Assembly: GCA_013041765.1 (NCBI GenBank)
Contig: JABDRL010000217.1
Span: forward strand, 1-64,000
Length of the DNA: 64,000 bases
Origin: Dactylosporangium sp.
Lineage (GTDB): Bacteria; Actinomycetota; Actinomycetes; Mycobacteriales; Micromonosporaceae
Reading direction: 5' to 3'
Below, one piece after another: positions 62,772 to 64,000 of the stretch. The position numbers and the translations under genes are program-made. Positions within the stretch are counted from its first letter, which is position 1. The number at the start of each line of letters is the position of its first letter. The notes below the pieces were generated by a model that saw only the letters and a list, made by a program, of their open reading frames with translations, ran no database searches and was not told the origin of the DNA.

Positions 62772-64000
62772 ATGGCGCCACGAAGCTGGGTGACCTCCAT
62801 ATGCACGGCAATCGGCGTGGCCGTTGGTGCCGGCGCCGCGCAGCTCGGTGTCGGCTACGGCCTGAGTGTTGTCGCATGGGTACCGGACACCGAAGATATA
62901 TCCCGTTCAGTGTGGTTAGGAAGCCTTGCCTGGGTTGCATGGCTTTCAGCTAATTCAACGATTATCGGCGCGCTTTGTGCCGATCGGCTCGCACAACGTG
63001 ATCCTGACATCGAACGCCCCCGAAGCATCGAACTCGCCTGGCGCGGCGTCATCACCTTGGCTGCCGGTATCGGTGCCCTGGTGACGGTCCCGCTGGTCGC
63101 CGTGCCCGCGAGAGTCGCCCAGCAGGCCAACAACTCCGCTCCGCAGTTCACCGCTGGGGGATACGCGGCGGTTGGTGTCGTCATTGGGCTAATTGTCGCG
63201 TTCGGCGTGATCAATGTTCGAGCGGTTGCGGCCAATGTCGTCGCCACCGCGGCCTGGCTGTGGGTTCTGGCCGCCGTAGCGGTGACCCACGGCCTGCAAC
63301 TCGGCACCCACACCGGCACCGCCCAGCTCGCCACCTGGCAGTTCTCCGACGCTCGCTGGCTGCGGGGCATGGTGAACCTGCCGGGAGCCCTGCTCATGCT
63401 CGGTATGGCAACGCTGATCGGCGTCGCCGCGGCCTGGCGAGCCGGCCGGCAAGGTGATCACCGTGTCGGTGTGGCCATTTCCGGAGCCGTCGGCCCGTTA
63501 CTGGTCGCTGTGGCCTATTTTCTCGCCGTGCCGGGGATTGACGGGAAAAATCAGCAACTGTCTGCCTATGTGACGGCGCCGTATGCCGTCATCGCCGGAC
63601 TCGCTGGGTCGGTCCTCGTCTCCGCCCTCGGATCGAAGGGCTCTCGGGAACGGGCCCGGCTGGCCAAGGAAGACCGGGAAGCCGAAGAGCACGCCGAGTG
63701 GCAGCGGGCCATGACCGCCGAGGACACCCCGTCCGGCGGTACCGAGGACACGGCGAAGAGCGGCTCGGGACGATGGTCGGCATTGAAACCGCGCCGGGGG
63801 CGGGCCAAGACCGCCAAGACGACGGACCCCGACGACGACGATGCCTATGCCCCGGCCCGGGCGTACGGGGCGGACACCGCCAGCACGGGAAAGTCGGGAT
63901 CCACCACGTCGACCGGCGGCTCGAAATCCGGCAGAACGAAATCGACAGCGTCCAGTTCGCCGTCAACGGCGACGCCGGTGTGGCCGGAGGAGGCCAAGCC
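62772..64000 (+). CDS. Multi-pass membrane protein with long charged tail (partial)
   Basis: Starts at ATG 62772 (MAPRSWVTSICTAIGVAVGA) and is open to the window end, 409 codons so far. About seven to eight hydrophobic helices fill residues 8-300 (AWLSANSTIIGALCADRL, RGVITLAAGIGALVTVPLVAV, GGYAAVGVVIGLIVAFGVI, VVATAAWLWVLAAVAVTHGL, and others). A hydrophilic tail follows, rich in Lys, Asp, Ser and Thr. I recall conserved uncharacterised proteins of this type in Micromonosporaceae. No catalytic motif is seen. Confidence 0.8.
   Translation, partial: MAPRSWVTSICTAIGVAVGAGAAQLGVGYGLSVVAWVPDTEDISRSVWLGSLAWVAWLSANSTIIGALCADRLAQRDPDIERPRSIELAWRGVITLAAGIGALVTVPLVAVPARVAQQANNSAPQFTAGGYAAVGVVIGLIVAFGVINVRAVAANVVATAAWLWVLAAVAVTHGLQLGTHTGTAQLATWQFSDARWLRGMVNLPGALLMLGMATLIGVAAAWRAGRQGDHRVGVAISGAVGPLLVAVAYFLAVPGIDGKNQQLSAYVTAPYAVIAGLAGSVLVSALGSKGSRERARLAKEDREAEEHAEWQRAMTAEDTPSGGTEDTAKSGSGRWSALKPRRGRAKTAKTTDPDDDDAYAPARAYGADTASTGKSGSTTSTGGSKSGRTKSTASSSPSTATPVWPEEAK

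Overview
The window is from the chromosome of a high-GC, probably mycelial actinobacterium. The evidence is the strong GC bias, frequent GTG and TTG starts, a BldC homologue, CrgA, a class E sortase, the futalosine menaquinone route, two XRE/DUF397 cassettes, and the conserved fhaA-fhaB-pstP-rodA-pbpA-pknA-pknB cell-division and kinase cluster. That cluster lies near oriC in many actinobacteria. Micromonosporales or a close relative is my best guess, but the sequence alone does not settle it.

Region by region. 1-1.4 kb: a B12 uptake operon (btuF, start of btuC) under a cobalamin riboswitch, followed by a cluster of DnaA boxes. 1.4-11 kb: menaquinone genes (mqnE; ubiX-ubiA-ubiD) enclosing an NlpC/P60 hydrolase, a zinc-ribbon proline-rich membrane protein, a MalY-type lyase and bldC. 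11-16 kb: a two-component system with two lipoproteins. 16.8-22.4 kb: an Osa-like signalling locus (RsbW-GAF-SpoIIE protein, soluble multi-HAMP hybrid kinase, output-less response regulator, STAS protein). 22.6-25.5 kb: histidine phosphatase, YbjN protein, adenosine deaminase and tRNA-Leu. 25.8-35 kb: the FHA/PP2C/RodA/PBP/PknA/PknB operon. 35-38.5 kb: trpG, a small membrane protein, sortase, DUF881 and CrgA. 38.6-43.5 kb: two CNNM/CBS transporters and a pair of paralogous NlpC/P60 hydrolases, the second behind a c-di-AMP (ydaO) riboswitch. 43.5-44.6 kb: dcd and a PNPOx-like gene divergent around a LexA-type SOS box. 44.7-46.3 kb: tRNA-Gly(CCC) used as an integration site, with a duplicated tRNA 3' end, two decayed tyrosine integrases and a toxin-antitoxin pair. 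47-51.7 kb: RlpA-like, SpoIIE phosphatase, SixA-like, hemolysin III and LppU-like genes. 51.7-55.2 kb: a branched-chain 2-oxoacid dehydrogenase operon (bkdABC). 55.5-61.4 kb: XRE/DUF397 cassettes, DUF4192 and small proteins. 61.5-64 kb: a PASTA membrane protein and the start of a multi-pass membrane protein cut by the window end.

The main theme is cell-wall growth control. Kinases PknA/PknB, phosphatase PstP and FHA readers act with RodA/PbpA, CrgA, a sortase, three NlpC/P60 hydrolases and RlpA. Nucleotide-sensing RNAs (B12, c-di-AMP) and a partner-switching phosphorelay add regulation. I did not find a clearly new system. The least explained items are the Osa-like locus, the DnaA-box cluster, the tRNA-Gly integration scar, the SOS box at dcd, and the small conserved-looking gene beside the second XRE/DUF397 pair.
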